Below the pieces are notes generated by a model, which worked only from the letters and a program-made list of their open reading frames with translations, was not told the DNA's origin and made no database searches. Positions 1 through 7,538 of a stretch of 17,028 bases of DNA are shown piece by piece. This DNA comes from Betaproteobacteria bacterium (lineage in GTDB: Bacteria; Pseudomonadota; Gammaproteobacteria; Burkholderiales; SG8-39), in the NCBI GenBank assembly GCA_016867955.1, contig VGIE01000010.1, positions 1-17,028 of the forward strand, in the 5' to 3' direction. The position numbers were made by a program, and so were the translations under genes. Numbering within the stretch: position 1 is the first letter of the stretch; each line of letters starts with the position of its first letter.

Positions 1-2
1 AG

Positions 3-413
3 GACATCCTGCGCACCCTGTACGCCTACGGCCACAGCATCGACTGCGGGCTGGAAGCCGACTGGATCGACTGCTGGACCGGGGACGCCGTGCTGAAGTG
101 GCCCAACCGCGATCCGATCAAGGGGCACGCGGCCCTGCGCGAGGCGTTTCACAAGCACACGCACGCCCCGCAGGCCTATCACAAGCATGTCATCGTCGAG
201 CCGTGCATCGTGATCGACGGCGACCGCGCCACGGCGCAGACCATGTTCGCACGCCTCGACCGCTATGCCTCGGGTCCCGCGGTCCGCAGCTTCGGCCGCT
301 ACCTGGACGTGCTGGTGCGCTGCAGGGACGGGCGCTGGCGCTTCACCGAGCGCGTGGCCGAGCGCGAGGCCTCGCGCGCAGAGACTCCCATCGGCGCGCA
401 TGCGCCGGTCTAG
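3..413 (+). CDS. SnoaL/NTF2-like domain protein, 5' end cut by window
   Basis: The frame is open from the window edge and ends at TAG 411-413, giving 136 visible residues. The N-terminal helix (LRTLYAYGHSIDCG), the following DWIDCWTGDAVLKW strand and the later GRYLDVLVR and GRWRFTERV strands follow the usual order of SnoaL-like cone folds (nuclear transport factor 2 superfamily). Those domains are about 130-150 residues, so little is missing. Small proteins of this fold in catabolic clusters are often isomerases, dehydratases or accessory subunits of ring-hydroxylating enzymes, and the catalytic role cannot be read here. It lies 18 bp before the DUF1289 gene and at the head of a catabolic gene set, so it may belong to that operon. 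The fold is fairly sure; the function is unknown. Confidence 0.75.
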   Translation, partial: DILRTLYAYGHSIDCGLEADWIDCWTGDAVLKWPNRDPIKGHAALREAFHKHTHAPQAYHKHVIVEPCIVIDGDRATAQTMFARLDRYASGPAVRSFGRYLDVLVRCRDGRWRFTERVAEREASRAETPIGAHAPV

Positions 414-431
414 GCGGGCGGCGGTGGGCGC

Positions 432-632
432 ATGATCGCCTCGCCCTGTGTGAAGACCTGCGCCATCGACCCGGTCACCGGCTGGTGCCTGGGCTGCGTG
501 CGCGACCTCGACGAGATCGCCGGCTGGTCGGCGATGACCGACGCGCAGAAGCAGGCCGTGCTCGAGCGCATCGCCGTGCGGCGCGCGTCGCTGCCTGCGA
601 CGTCCGGTTTTGCAGGACAGGGCGCAAGGTAG
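432..632 (+). CDS. DUF1289 family small Cys-motif protein
   Basis: A 66-residue protein begins SPCVKTCAIDPVTGWCLGC and continues with LDEIAGWSAMTDAQK. This is the DUF1289 signature: four cysteines at residues 6, 10, 19 and 22 followed by a Trp-containing helix. The cysteines probably bind a metal ion. No biochemical role is established for the family, though members often sit beside unrelated metabolic genes. No strong ribosome binding site precedes the ATG, but the motif begins only four residues after it, so this start is the natural one. It sits 18 bp after the SnoaL-like gene and 48 bp before the dehydrogenase gene and could be co-transcribed with both. Confidence 0.85.
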   Translation: MIASPCVKTCAIDPVTGWCLGCVRDLDEIAGWSAMTDAQKQAVLERIAVRRASLPATSGFAGQGAR

Positions 633-680
633 TTAGCGCGACCTGCCAGGCGCAGGTTCCGACAAGCGGAGGACTCGACC

Positions 681-1496
681 ATGCAACAGCGAAGCGCAGG
701 GGCGCCCGTGCTGGATCTCAGAGGAAAGGTGGCGCTGCTCGTCGGCGGAGGTGGCCAGGGCATCGGTGGGCACACCTCGGCGGCACTTGCGCGTGCCGGC
801 GCTGCGGTGGCGATCGCCGACCAGTCCGACGAGGCGCTCGCGGCAGCCCGCGCCCTGCTGCCCGGCGATGCCCGCGTCGAATTCATCCGCGCGGATGTCA
901 CGCGGGAGGAAGACGTCCATCGCCTGGTGGACGAGGCACTGGCGAAGTTCGGCCGCCTCGACATCCTTGTCAACATCGCCGGCGGCACGCGCGGCGAGTC
1001 GTGGGGGCCGATGCTCGGCAAGAACTCCGAGCAGTGGGATGTGACGCAGATGCTCAATCTCAAGTACTGCTACCTCGCGGGCAAGCGCATCGCGCGGCAC
1101 CTCATCGACGCGGGGCGCCCGGGTGCCATGGTCAACATCGCTTCTATGAGCGCCTATTCGGCGCCGAACCATGCGTCCTATGGCGCGGCCAAGGCCGGGC
1201 TGATCGCGCTGACGCGCTCGATGGCGCTGGAGTGGGCACCGCACGGCATCCGGGTCAACGCGCTGTCGCCCGGCGCCATCGACACGCCGCGCACCCGAGC
1301 GAGGACGAGCGACGAACTGATGCGCCAGTACAACGCCATCCTGCCTTTCGGCCGCAAGGGGCGGCCCGAGGAGATCGCCATGGCGGTGCTGTTCCTCGTC
1401 TCCGACATGGCGAGCTATGTCAGCGGCCACAACCTGCTGGTCGACGGCGCCTGCACCATCAAGTTCTCCGGCATGGGCCCGGGAGGCCAGCAATGA
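681..1496 (+). CDS. SDR family NAD(P)-dependent oxidoreductase
   Basis: This is a classical short-chain dehydrogenase/reductase of 271 residues, the normal family length. The glycine-rich cofactor loop GGGGQGIG is at residues 22-29, and Asp47 at the end of the second strand suggests NAD(H) preference. NIAGG follows as the NAG-type motif. Ser155 and Tyr167-x3-Lys171 form the catalytic set, and the C-terminal GxxLLVDGA segment is typical. It should oxidise a secondary alcohol or reduce a ketone in the cytoplasm; the substrate is not evident. A good ribosome binding site (GGAGG, 667-671) supports the ATG at 681. The stop codon overlaps the ATG of the next gene by four bases (ATGA), indicating translational coupling with the aldolase-like gene. 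Confidence 0.93.
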   Translation: MQQRSAGAPVLDLRGKVALLVGGGGQGIGGHTSAALARAGAAVAIADQSDEALAAARALLPGDARVEFIRADVTREEDVHRLVDEALAKFGRLDILVNIAGGTRGESWGPMLGKNSEQWDVTQMLNLKYCYLAGKRIARHLIDAGRPGAMVNIASMSAYSAPNHASYGAAKAGLIALTRSMALEWAPHGIRVNALSPGAIDTPRTRARTSDELMRQYNAILPFGRKGRPEEIAMAVLFLVSDMASYVSGHNLLVDGACTIKFSGMGPGGQQ

Positions 1497-1966
1497 GGGC
1501 GACTGCCGACCTCTGCGACGCGCATGACGATGCGCTGGTCCTCGAGCTGCGCCTTTCCGGCTATGGCGGCCGCCGCGCCTTCGAGGGCCGCGTGCGCACG
1601 GTGCGCTGCTTCGAGGACTTCGGCCTGACCCGGCGCATCGTGGAGGAGCCGGGTGAGGGCTGCGTGCTGGTGGTGGACGGCGGCGGGTCCGTGGCCTGCG
1701 CGATCTTCGGTGCGACCATGGCGGAGATCGCCGCGAAGAACGGCTGGTCGGGCCTGGTGTTCAACGGCGCCATCCGCGATGCGGTCGAACTCGCGGCGCT
1801 GGATATCGGCGTCAAAGCGCTGGGCCTGCATCCTCGACGTGGCAGCAAGCAGGGCAGCGGGGAGGCCGACGTTGCCGTGCAGGTGGGAGGCGTGCGCATC
1901 GTCCCGGGACAGTGGCTGGTCGCCGACGAGGACGGCGTCATCGTCCTGCCGGGGAAGCCGCTATGA
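1493..1966 (+). CDS. RraA family protein / HMG-CHA aldolase-like
   Basis: A 157-residue RraA-fold protein. It begins with TADLCDAH, typical of the family, contains PGEGCVLVVDGGGS, and has the GxxRD motif with Arg95 and Asp96, which in 4-hydroxy-4-methyl-2-oxoglutarate (HMG) aldolases bind substrate and the divalent metal. Related enzymes split HMG or 4-carboxy-4-hydroxy-2-oxoadipate to pyruvate plus a second oxo-acid at the end of protocatechuate or gallate meta-cleavage. Other members bind RNase E and regulate it. The neighbours (dehydrogenase, VOC enzyme, thiolase) favour a metabolic lyase over RNA regulation. It starts inside the dehydrogenase stop (ATGA) and lies 31 bp before the binding-protein gene. 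The family is secure; the exact substrate is inference. Confidence 0.88.
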   Translation: MRATADLCDAHDDALVLELRLSGYGGRRAFEGRVRTVRCFEDFGLTRRIVEEPGEGCVLVVDGGGSVACAIFGATMAEIAAKNGWSGLVFNGAIRDAVELAALDIGVKALGLHPRRGSKQGSGEADVAVQVGGVRIVPGQWLVADEDGVIVLPGKPL

Positions 1967-1997
1967 TGCATCGGGGCACAAAAAAGGGGAGGGAGCC

Positions 1998-3023
1998 ATG
2001 AAGGGAATGAAACTCGGGACGCAGGCCTGCGCCCTGCTGTTTGCCGGCGCGGCCGCGGGCCTGCCGGCGCCGTCTGCGGCGCAATCCGCGGGCAACTGGG
2101 ATGCCGTCATGGCGGCGGCGCGCAAGGAGGGCCGGGTGCTGCTCTATAGCGGCGCCGTGCCCGCGGTCACCGACCGGATAAAGCGCGAATTCGAGAAGTC
2201 CGTTCCTGGCATCGTGATGGAGGTCCATCGCGAGGCAAGCGGCCCCATGCTGGCAAAGCTCGAGGCCGAGCGCAACACCAACGCCGATGGCGCCGACCTC
2301 GTGATCACCACCGAAGTGCTGTGGCTGGACAACAAGCAGAAGGAGGGCTTGCTGCGGGCCCCGGTCGGCCCGGCAGCACAGCCCTGGCCGGCAGCCTACC
2401 TGCGCGGGCCGGCGGTCCCGGTGCTGTCCGTCGAACCGCTGGTGATCACGTACAACACCACAGGCATCAAGACGCCGATCACCGGCTACCAGGACTTTCT
2501 CAGGCCCGAGTTCAAGGGAAAGTTCGCGACCTCGACCCTCGCCTCCGTCACGGTGATCGCCTGGTACGACTGGCTGGACAAGGCCCTCGGCGCAGACTTC
2601 ACCGCCAAGCTCGCCGCGCAGCAACCCAAGCATTACGTCGGCACCATCACCAGCACGCAGGCCACCGCGTCCGGCGAAGTAGTGGCGACGGTCTACAGCA
2701 ATCCGGGCGCCGCGGTGCCGCTGCTGGAAAAGGGTGCGCCAATCAGGATGGTGTTTCCCAGGCCGGGCTTCGGTTTCCGCTACGGCGGCGGCCTGCTGGC
2801 ATGGTCCAAGCGCCCCAACTCGGCCCAGGTCCTGATGAACTACATGATGAGCCCGCAGGGGCAGACCGCCTGGGTGGGGCCGGGCGGCATCGCCAGCCCG
2901 TTGCCCAACATCCCGAACTCCGCGGATGCCTCGGCCTTGCAGGTCTTCGATCCCTCGGCCTTCCCGCCGGAGGTGCAGAAGGCGGTGACCGAGAAGTGGA
3001 ACCGGCTGTTCAAGGCGAATTGA
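1998..3023 (+). CDS. ABC transporter periplasmic substrate-binding protein, iron(III)-type family
   Basis: A 341-residue precursor with a Sec signal peptide: KGMK, a hydrophobic Ala/Leu/Gly stretch, then an Ala-rich cleavage region near residues 27-30. The mature part starts NWDAVMAAARKEGRVLLYSG and contains GADLVITTEV, LVITYNTT and a C-terminal MMSPQGQTAWVGPGG segment. This is the layout of family 1 solute-binding proteins related to AfuA/FbpA. Such proteins bind Fe(III), but many proteobacterial members in catabolic clusters bind organic acids or phosphonates. The iron-binding tyrosine pair could not be confirmed by eye. A strong AGGGGAGGGA ribosome binding site supports the ATG at 1998. 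No permease or ATPase gene is adjacent, so it is an orphan within this window. Confidence 0.88.
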   Translation: MKGMKLGTQACALLFAGAAAGLPAPSAAQSAGNWDAVMAAARKEGRVLLYSGAVPAVTDRIKREFEKSVPGIVMEVHREASGPMLAKLEAERNTNADGADLVITTEVLWLDNKQKEGLLRAPVGPAAQPWPAAYLRGPAVPVLSVEPLVITYNTTGIKTPITGYQDFLRPEFKGKFATSTLASVTVIAWYDWLDKALGADFTAKLAAQQPKHYVGTITSTQATASGEVVATVYSNPGAAVPLLEKGAPIRMVFPRPGFGFRYGGGLLAWSKRPNSAQVLMNYMMSPQGQTAWVGPGGIASPLPNIPNSADASALQVFDPSAFPPEVQKAVTEKWNRLFKAN

Positions 3024-3090
3024 GCGGGCGCAGGCGGTTCCGAGCCAGGCGCGAAGCGCGAAGGAAAACGCAGTCGAGGAGAAGCCCGTC

Positions 3091-3771
3091 ATGAGCGAGG
3101 ACAGTGCAAGCCAGCCGCTGCCCCGGCGCAAGCAGATCGTCACGACCAAGGGTCCCGCCGTGGGCAGGATCACCGGCATCAACCACATGGTGCTCTACAC
3201 GCACGACATGGACGAATGCGTGCGCTTCTACCGCGACCTGCTGGGCATGAAGGTGGTCCGCACGGTCGGCTGGTTCGAGAACAATGCAGCCTCGCTCAAC
3301 AAGGCCGCGAAGATGAGCGCGGGCCCCACGACCGGCGACGGCGGCGTGAAGGTGCGTGCGCGCCAGGTGTTCTTCCAGATCGGCAACGGCGACCTGGTGT
3401 CGTTCTACGAGGTGCGCGAGCTGGACCGCAAGCCGAATGCCTCCATCGTCTCCTTCCTGTGGCCGAAGACGGGCGCGCAGCCGCCGCGGCACCTGCAGAA
3501 GCTCGACCACCTGGCTTTCAACGTCAGGAGCCGGGCCGACCTGCAGTTCATGCGCGAGCACCTGATCGCCAATGGCGTGACGGTGTCGGAGCCCGTCGAG
3601 CGCAGCACCGCGGAAATCAAGAACCGTTTCGTCATCTCGATCTACTTCTCCGATCCCAGCAACAACCCGCTCGAGATCGCCACCCTCGACCTCGACGACC
3701 CGGTATGGGAGGACTACGACTACAGCGAATGGTTCCGCGACGAGGACCCCGCGCCCTCGCTCCTCAAGTAG
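3091..3771 (+). CDS. VOC family metalloprotein (glyoxalase / extradiol dioxygenase fold)
   Basis: A 226-residue two-module VOC protein. Module 1 opens with ITGINHMVLYTHDMDECVRF and module 2 with LQKLDHLAFNVRS. Four candidate metal ligands occur in the usual places, one per half-module: His32, Glu107, His140 and Glu195. This His-Glu-His-Glu pattern resembles glyoxalase I. Extradiol dioxygenases normally have His-His-Glu, so ring cleavage is not proven. About 25 polar residues precede the first module. GAGGAG just upstream supports the ATG at 3091. It lies 67 bp after the binding-protein gene and 14 bp before the thiolase frame, consistent with the same operon. A lyase, isomerase, epimerase or dioxygenase acting on an oxygenated intermediate is plausible. 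Confidence 0.87.
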   Translation: MSEDSASQPLPRRKQIVTTKGPAVGRITGINHMVLYTHDMDECVRFYRDLLGMKVVRTVGWFENNAASLNKAAKMSAGPTTGDGGVKVRARQVFFQIGNGDLVSFYEVRELDRKPNASIVSFLWPKTGAQPPRHLQKLDHLAFNVRSRADLQFMREHLIANGVTVSEPVERSTAEIKNRFVISIYFSDPSNNPLEIATLDLDDPVWEDYDYSEWFRDEDPAPSLLK

Positions 3772-3785
3772 CCGCGGCCTGAACA

Positions 3786-4955
3786 GTGGGTAGGCAGCGT
3801 GCGGGCAGGCGGCAGGCACTTGGCCGGCAGGTGTCCATCGTCGGCGTCGGCATGACGCGGCAGGGCGCGCACGGCAGTGCCGACGGCTATGCACTGGCGC
3901 TGCAGGCCTTCAGGAGCGCCCTGGACGACGCTGGCATCGGCGACAAGCACCGCATTGACGGCCTGCTCGGCGCCAAGCAGTTCGACGGCAGCGGCATCGA
4001 CCCTGTGCTGTTTGCCCGCGCTGCCGGCATCACGCCCGCGGTCTCGGGGGCGCTGGATTAATCGTCGGCGGCCTTCACGCTGCACTACGGCGCGTCGCTG
4101 ATCGCCGCGGGCGCCTGCGACATGCTCGCCTTCGTCTACGGCCGCAACCCGGCCGGATCGATGGTCGAGTTGTCCGGCGCGCAGGAGTACGACCTTGTCC
4201 ACGGCTTCTTCAACGCCGCCGCGGTGCACGGCCTCTCCTGGGTCGAGCACATGCATCGCTACGGCACCACCACCGAGGAGCTCGGGCGCATCGCCGTGCA
4301 GGCACGACGACATGCCGCGCTCAATCCCGACGCGGCGCTGCGCGAGCCGCTGAACATGGAGGACTACCGCGCCAGCGCTCCGCTGATCTGGCCGCTCTGC
4401 GAACTCGACGTGTGCCGGATGAGCGGCAGCGCCGCGGCCATCATCATGGCATCCAGCGACATCGCGAAGGACTGCGCCAAGCTGCCGGTCGACTTCCTGT
4501 CGGTGGGGCGCGAAGCGACGCACGCGTTCGAGCGCGGGGTGCCGATGAGCTTTTCGCCCGAGCGCCGCGCGGCCAGGCAGCTGTACGAGGCGGCGGGCAT
4601 CAGTCCGCAGGATGTGGACGTTCTGTTCCCGTACGATGCAACAACGGTGGCTGCGGTGGCGGCGCTGGAAAACTACGGCTTCTGCAAGCCCGGGGAGTGC
4701 CAGGACTTCGTCGGCGACGGCAGCCGCATCGGCCTCAACGGCGAACTGCCGATGAACACGCATGGCGGGCACCTCTCTGGCGGCTACTTGATCGGCCTGA
4801 CCCATCACGTGGAACTGGTGCGGCAGCTGCGGGGGGAATGCGGCCAGCGCCAGGTGCCGAATGCCAGGGTGGGGCTGTATGCCAGCGGCGGCGGCATCCG
4901 TGCGCAGTTCTTTCACGCCGCCACCCTGCTCGCCCGCGGAGACTGGAATGCCTGA
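3786..4955 (+). pseudogene. SCP2/lipid-transfer-type thiolase, interrupted by an in-frame TAA
   Basis: The reading frame covers the whole thiolase-like family: VSIVGVGMTRQG near the N-terminus, DALDDAGI-type helix, YGRNPAGSMVEL, AALNPDAALREPL, CRMSGSAAAIIMASSD, and the C-terminal NTHGGHLSGGYLIGLTHH block with His326 and His329. A TAA at 4059-4061 (codon 92) breaks it. Sequence on both sides stays in one frame with no loss of similarity, so this is a single nonsense change, possibly from a TAC/TAT tyrosine codon. Intact relatives act on acyl-CoA, often with a DUF35 partner like the next gene. The start may be GTG 3786 or GTG 3831; neither has a clear ribosome binding site. A sequencing error, a recent null mutation or (unlikely) stop readthrough are all possible. 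Internal initiation could give a fragment from ATG 4122. Confidence 0.85.
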
Positions 4956-5346
4956 GCGCACGCCGCCCAATCCGAAGAACGCGCATGAGCGCGAGTATTG
5001 GGAGGGGCTGGCCCGGCATCAGCTGTTGCTGCAGCGCTGCGCAGGCTGCCGATTCGTGCGCTATCCGCCGGGTCTGTCTTGCCCGGAGTGCTGGGGCGAG
5101 GCCTTCACGTGGCAGCCACTGTCCGGACGGGGCAGCGTGGTGTCCTTCGTCTGGTACATGCGCTCGCTCGACCGCCGCTTTCCGGAGGTTCCCTACAACG
5201 TCAGCCTGGTGAAACTCGCCGAAGGGCCGGCGATCATCTCCAACGTGCTCGGGGTAAAGTTCGGCGAGCTCGCCGTCGGCAATGCGGTGCGCGCTGCTTA
5301 TCTCGATGACAGGGGCTTCACCGCGTTGATGTTCGGGAAGGCGTAG
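4948..5346 (+). CDS. Zn-ribbon / OB-fold (DUF35) protein, thiolase partner
   Basis: A 132-residue protein with a rubredoxin-like zinc ribbon (Cys31, Cys34, Cys45, Cys48) followed by an OB-fold: GRGSVVSFVWYMRSL, VPYNVSLVKLAEGPAIISNVLG and a C-terminal VRAAYLDDRGFTALMF strand. This is the two-domain DUF35 architecture. Family members bind acyl-CoA and form complexes with SCP2-type thiolases or MaoC-like hydratases, as known for the ChsH2 subunit in steroid side-chain degradation. The ATG lies inside the end of the thiolase frame (8-bp overlap) with a GGAG site just upstream, so the two are translationally coupled. This coupling is the best evidence that the interrupted thiolase was a working gene until recently. 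Confidence 0.9.
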   Translation: MPERTPPNPKNAHEREYWEGLARHQLLLQRCAGCRFVRYPPGLSCPECWGEAFTWQPLSGRGSVVSFVWYMRSLDRRFPEVPYNVSLVKLAEGPAIISNVLGVKFGELAVGNAVRAAYLDDRGFTALMFGKA

Positions 5347-5388
5347 GTCGGCATTGCGACGCGGCTGCGGGCGCGACGCCGGCTGGAC

Positions 5389-5811
5389 CTACATCAGGGT
5401 GCTGCCCTGCGCGATCACCCAGTAACGCAATCCCCGCCCGGTCGTCTGCCACGCCATCACCGGCAGCCAGCCGTGTTTCAGCCAGCCGCTGGCCAGGCAC
5501 AGCGCCTCGCCGACGACGGGCAGCCAGCCGAAGGCCGTCGCCGGTGCGCCCCAGCGCGCAACACGCGCCAGCTGTGTCGGCAGCGGCCTGCCGACGGCCT
5601 TGTTGGCTGCGCGTCCGATGAGGTAGTTGGTCATGCCGCCCGCCGTGTTGGCGAGGGTGGCGATGACGACGGCCAGCCAGGACAGGTCCGGGTGAAGTTT
5701 CAGCACCGCGAACAGCGCCGCTTCCGAGGACAGCGGCAGCAGCGTGGCGGCGAGAAAGGCCGCAAGGGCGAGCGAGGCGAGGCTGCCGTCGGGCGAGAGC
5801 ACTGTTTCCAT
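5389..5811 (-). CDS. yqaA: YqaA family small inner-membrane protein
   Basis: A 140-residue hydrophobic protein with about four predicted membrane segments. Its order matches E. coli YqaA (about 142 residues): LAAFLAATLLPLSSEAALFAVL, then LANTAGGMTNYLIGR, then a basic loop, then FGWLPVVGEALCLASGWLK and a terminal GRGLRYWVIA segment. The PVVG and GxxTNYLIGR motifs place it in the SNARE-associated/VTT (DedA-like) superfamily. DedA relatives take part in membrane lipid and proton-motive-force homeostasis; YqaA itself has no settled function. It converges on the left operon with a 42-bp gap and diverges from ilvA by 172 bp. Confidence 0.88.
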   Translation of the reverse strand: METVLSPDGSLASLALAAFLAATLLPLSSEAALFAVLKLHPDLSWLAVVIATLANTAGGMTNYLIGRAANKAVGRPLPTQLARVARWGAPATAFGWLPVVGEALCLASGWLKHGWLPVMAWQTTGRGLRYWVIAQGSTLM

Positions 5812-5983
5812 GGGCGAAGCTTACCTGCGCCCGCACCGTGGCGGACGCCGGTGCCGTTCCCGCACCCCCCGGTCATCGCCAGGCAGCAGCGGGCCATCGT
5901 GTAAAGTAGCGGCCTTGCATGTGCGCTGTGGTTGCCCATGACAACTGCAGTACTGGGCACATCCCCACTCTCCTCGGCACGCC
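5812..5983. other. Divergent intergenic region between yqaA and ilvA
   Basis: This 172-bp gap must hold the start signals of yqaA (-) and ilvA (+). I do not see a convincing sigma-70 pair or a hairpin with a T-run. A TTGCAT at 5915-5920 resembles a -35 box but has no matching -10 element at the right distance. No Ile- or Val-rich leader peptide with an attenuator could be made out. Confidence 0.4.
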
Positions 5984-7510
5984 ATGAAAACCGACTACCT
6001 GCAACGCATCCTCACCTCGCGCGTCTATGACGTCGCCATCGAATCGCCGCTGGACCTCGCGCCCAGCCTCTCGGCGCGCTTTGGCAACCCCATCCTGCTC
6101 AAGCGCGAGGACATGCAGCCGGTGTTCTCGTTCAAGCTGCGCGGCGCCTACAACAAGATGTCGGGGCTCTCCAAGGCGCAACTCGGGCGCGGCGTCATTG
6201 CCGCCTCCGCGGGCAACCACGCGCAGGGCGTGGCGCTGGCGGCGCAAAAACTCGGCTGCCGGGCGGTGATCGTCATGCCCTTCACCACGCCCAGGATCAA
6301 GATCGACGCCGTCGAGGCACGCGGCGCGGAGGTCATGCTGCTCGGCGAAACCTTCTCGGATGCCTATGTCGAGGCACTGCAGATCGCCAGGAAACGGAAA
6401 CTCACCTTCGTGCACCCCTACGACGACCCGGACGTGATCGCCGGGCAGGGCACCATCGCCATGGAGATCCTGCGCCAGACGCACGCGCCCATCCACGCGA
6501 TCTTCGTCGCCATCGGCGGCGGCGGGCTGATTTCCGGCATCGCGTCCTACGTCAAGCGCCTGCAGCCGCAGGTGAAGGTCATCGGCGTGCAGCCGGTGGA
6601 TTCGGACGCCATGTATCGCTCGCTCAAGGCCGGCCGGCGCGTGGCGCTCGACCATGTCGGGCTGTTCGCCGACGGCGTGGCGGTCAAGCAGGTCGGCCTG
6701 GAGACCTTTCGCATCTGCCGCGGGCTGGTCGATGAAGTCATGCTGGTCGATACGGACGCCATCTGTGCCGCCATCAAGGACGTGTTCGAGGACACGCGCT
6801 CCATCCTCGAGCCGGCGGGCGCGCTGTCGATCGCCGGGGCCAAGGCCTACATCGAGCGCGAGGGCATCCGCGGCGAGAAGCTGGTGGCCATCGCCTGCGG
6901 CGCCAACACCAATTTCGACCGCCTGCGTTTCATCGCCGAGCGCGCCGAAGTGGGCGAGCACCGCGAGTCCATCCTTGCCGTGACCATTCCCGAGGTGCCG
7001 GGCAGCTTCAAGAGGTTCTGCACCGTGCTGGGCGCGCGCAACATCACCGAATTCAACTACCGCATGTCTGATGCGAAGGATGCACACGTCTTCGTCGGCG
7101 TCGAGGTGCACGATCTCGAGGAGACGAAGAGGATCCGGCGCACCCTGGTGCGCCACGGCATCAGCTCCGACGACCTGTCCGACAGCGAGATGGCCAAACT
7201 GCACGTGCGCCACCTGGTCGGCGGCCGCTCAACCGCCGCCAGGGGGGAGCTGGTCTACCGCTTCGAGTTCCCGGAGCGCCCGGGCGCGCTCATGAAGTTC
7301 CTGTCGCACATGCGCGCCGACTGGAACATCAGCCTGTTTCACTACCGCAACCATGGCGGCGATTACGGCCGCGTGCTGGTCGGCATCCAGGTGCCCAAGA
7401 AGGACATGGCCGAGTTCCGCCGCTTCCTGCACACGCTGGGGTACCCGTACTCGGATGAGACCGGCAACCCGGCCTACCGCATGTTCCTCGGCCAGCCGGC
7501 CGCGGCCTGA
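5984..7510 (+). CDS. ilvA: Threonine ammonia-lyase, biosynthetic (IlvA)
   Basis: A 508-residue PLP enzyme converting L-threonine to 2-oxobutanoate and ammonia, the committed step of isoleucine synthesis in the cytoplasm. The fold-type II catalytic domain shows the PLP lysine Lys51 in FSFKLRGAYNKM, the substrate loop SAGNHAQG at 75-82, and the phosphate-binding glycine run at 178-181. Two ACT-like regulatory modules follow, at about 325-400 (ILAVTIPEVPGSFKRF) and 420-500 (YRFEFPERPGALMKFL). They are the isoleucine/valine allosteric part of the biosynthetic type; the catabolic TdcB lacks them. Length matches E. coli IlvA (514). The N-terminus MKTDYLQRIL is typical, supporting this ATG even though its ribosome binding site is weak. 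The methyltransferase frame follows after 28 bp. Confidence 0.97.
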   Translation: MKTDYLQRILTSRVYDVAIESPLDLAPSLSARFGNPILLKREDMQPVFSFKLRGAYNKMSGLSKAQLGRGVIAASAGNHAQGVALAAQKLGCRAVIVMPFTTPRIKIDAVEARGAEVMLLGETFSDAYVEALQIARKRKLTFVHPYDDPDVIAGQGTIAMEILRQTHAPIHAIFVAIGGGGLISGIASYVKRLQPQVKVIGVQPVDSDAMYRSLKAGRRVALDHVGLFADGVAVKQVGLETFRICRGLVDEVMLVDTDAICAAIKDVFEDTRSILEPAGALSIAGAKAYIEREGIRGEKLVAIACGANTNFDRLRFIAERAEVGEHRESILAVTIPEVPGSFKRFCTVLGARNITEFNYRMSDAKDAHVFVGVEVHDLEETKRIRRTLVRHGISSDDLSDSEMAKLHVRHLVGGRSTAARGELVYRFEFPERPGALMKFLSHMRADWNISLFHYRNHGGDYGRVLVGIQVPKKDMAEFRRFLHTLGYPYSDETGNPAYRMFLGQPAAA

Positions 7511-7538
7511 CCGCGGCAGCCGGCCACCTTCGAAGATC

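Noticed and set aside
98..1490. Long + strand frame opposite in phase to the SnoaL, DUF1289 and SDR genes
   Set aside because: It is Arg/Ala/Gly-rich shadow translation typical of GC-rich DNA. Only its last part from 1493 is a real gene (RraA family).
5347..5388. GC-rich spacer between the convergent DUF35 and yqaA genes as a shared terminator
   Set aside because: Partial pairing exists, but there is no clean stem and no T-run on either strand.
5938..6030. 30-codon frame starting MTTAVLGTSP before ilvA, considered as an attenuation leader peptide
   Set aside because: It overlaps the start of ilvA, has no isoleucine codons, lacks a ribosome binding site, and no terminator/antiterminator hairpins follow.
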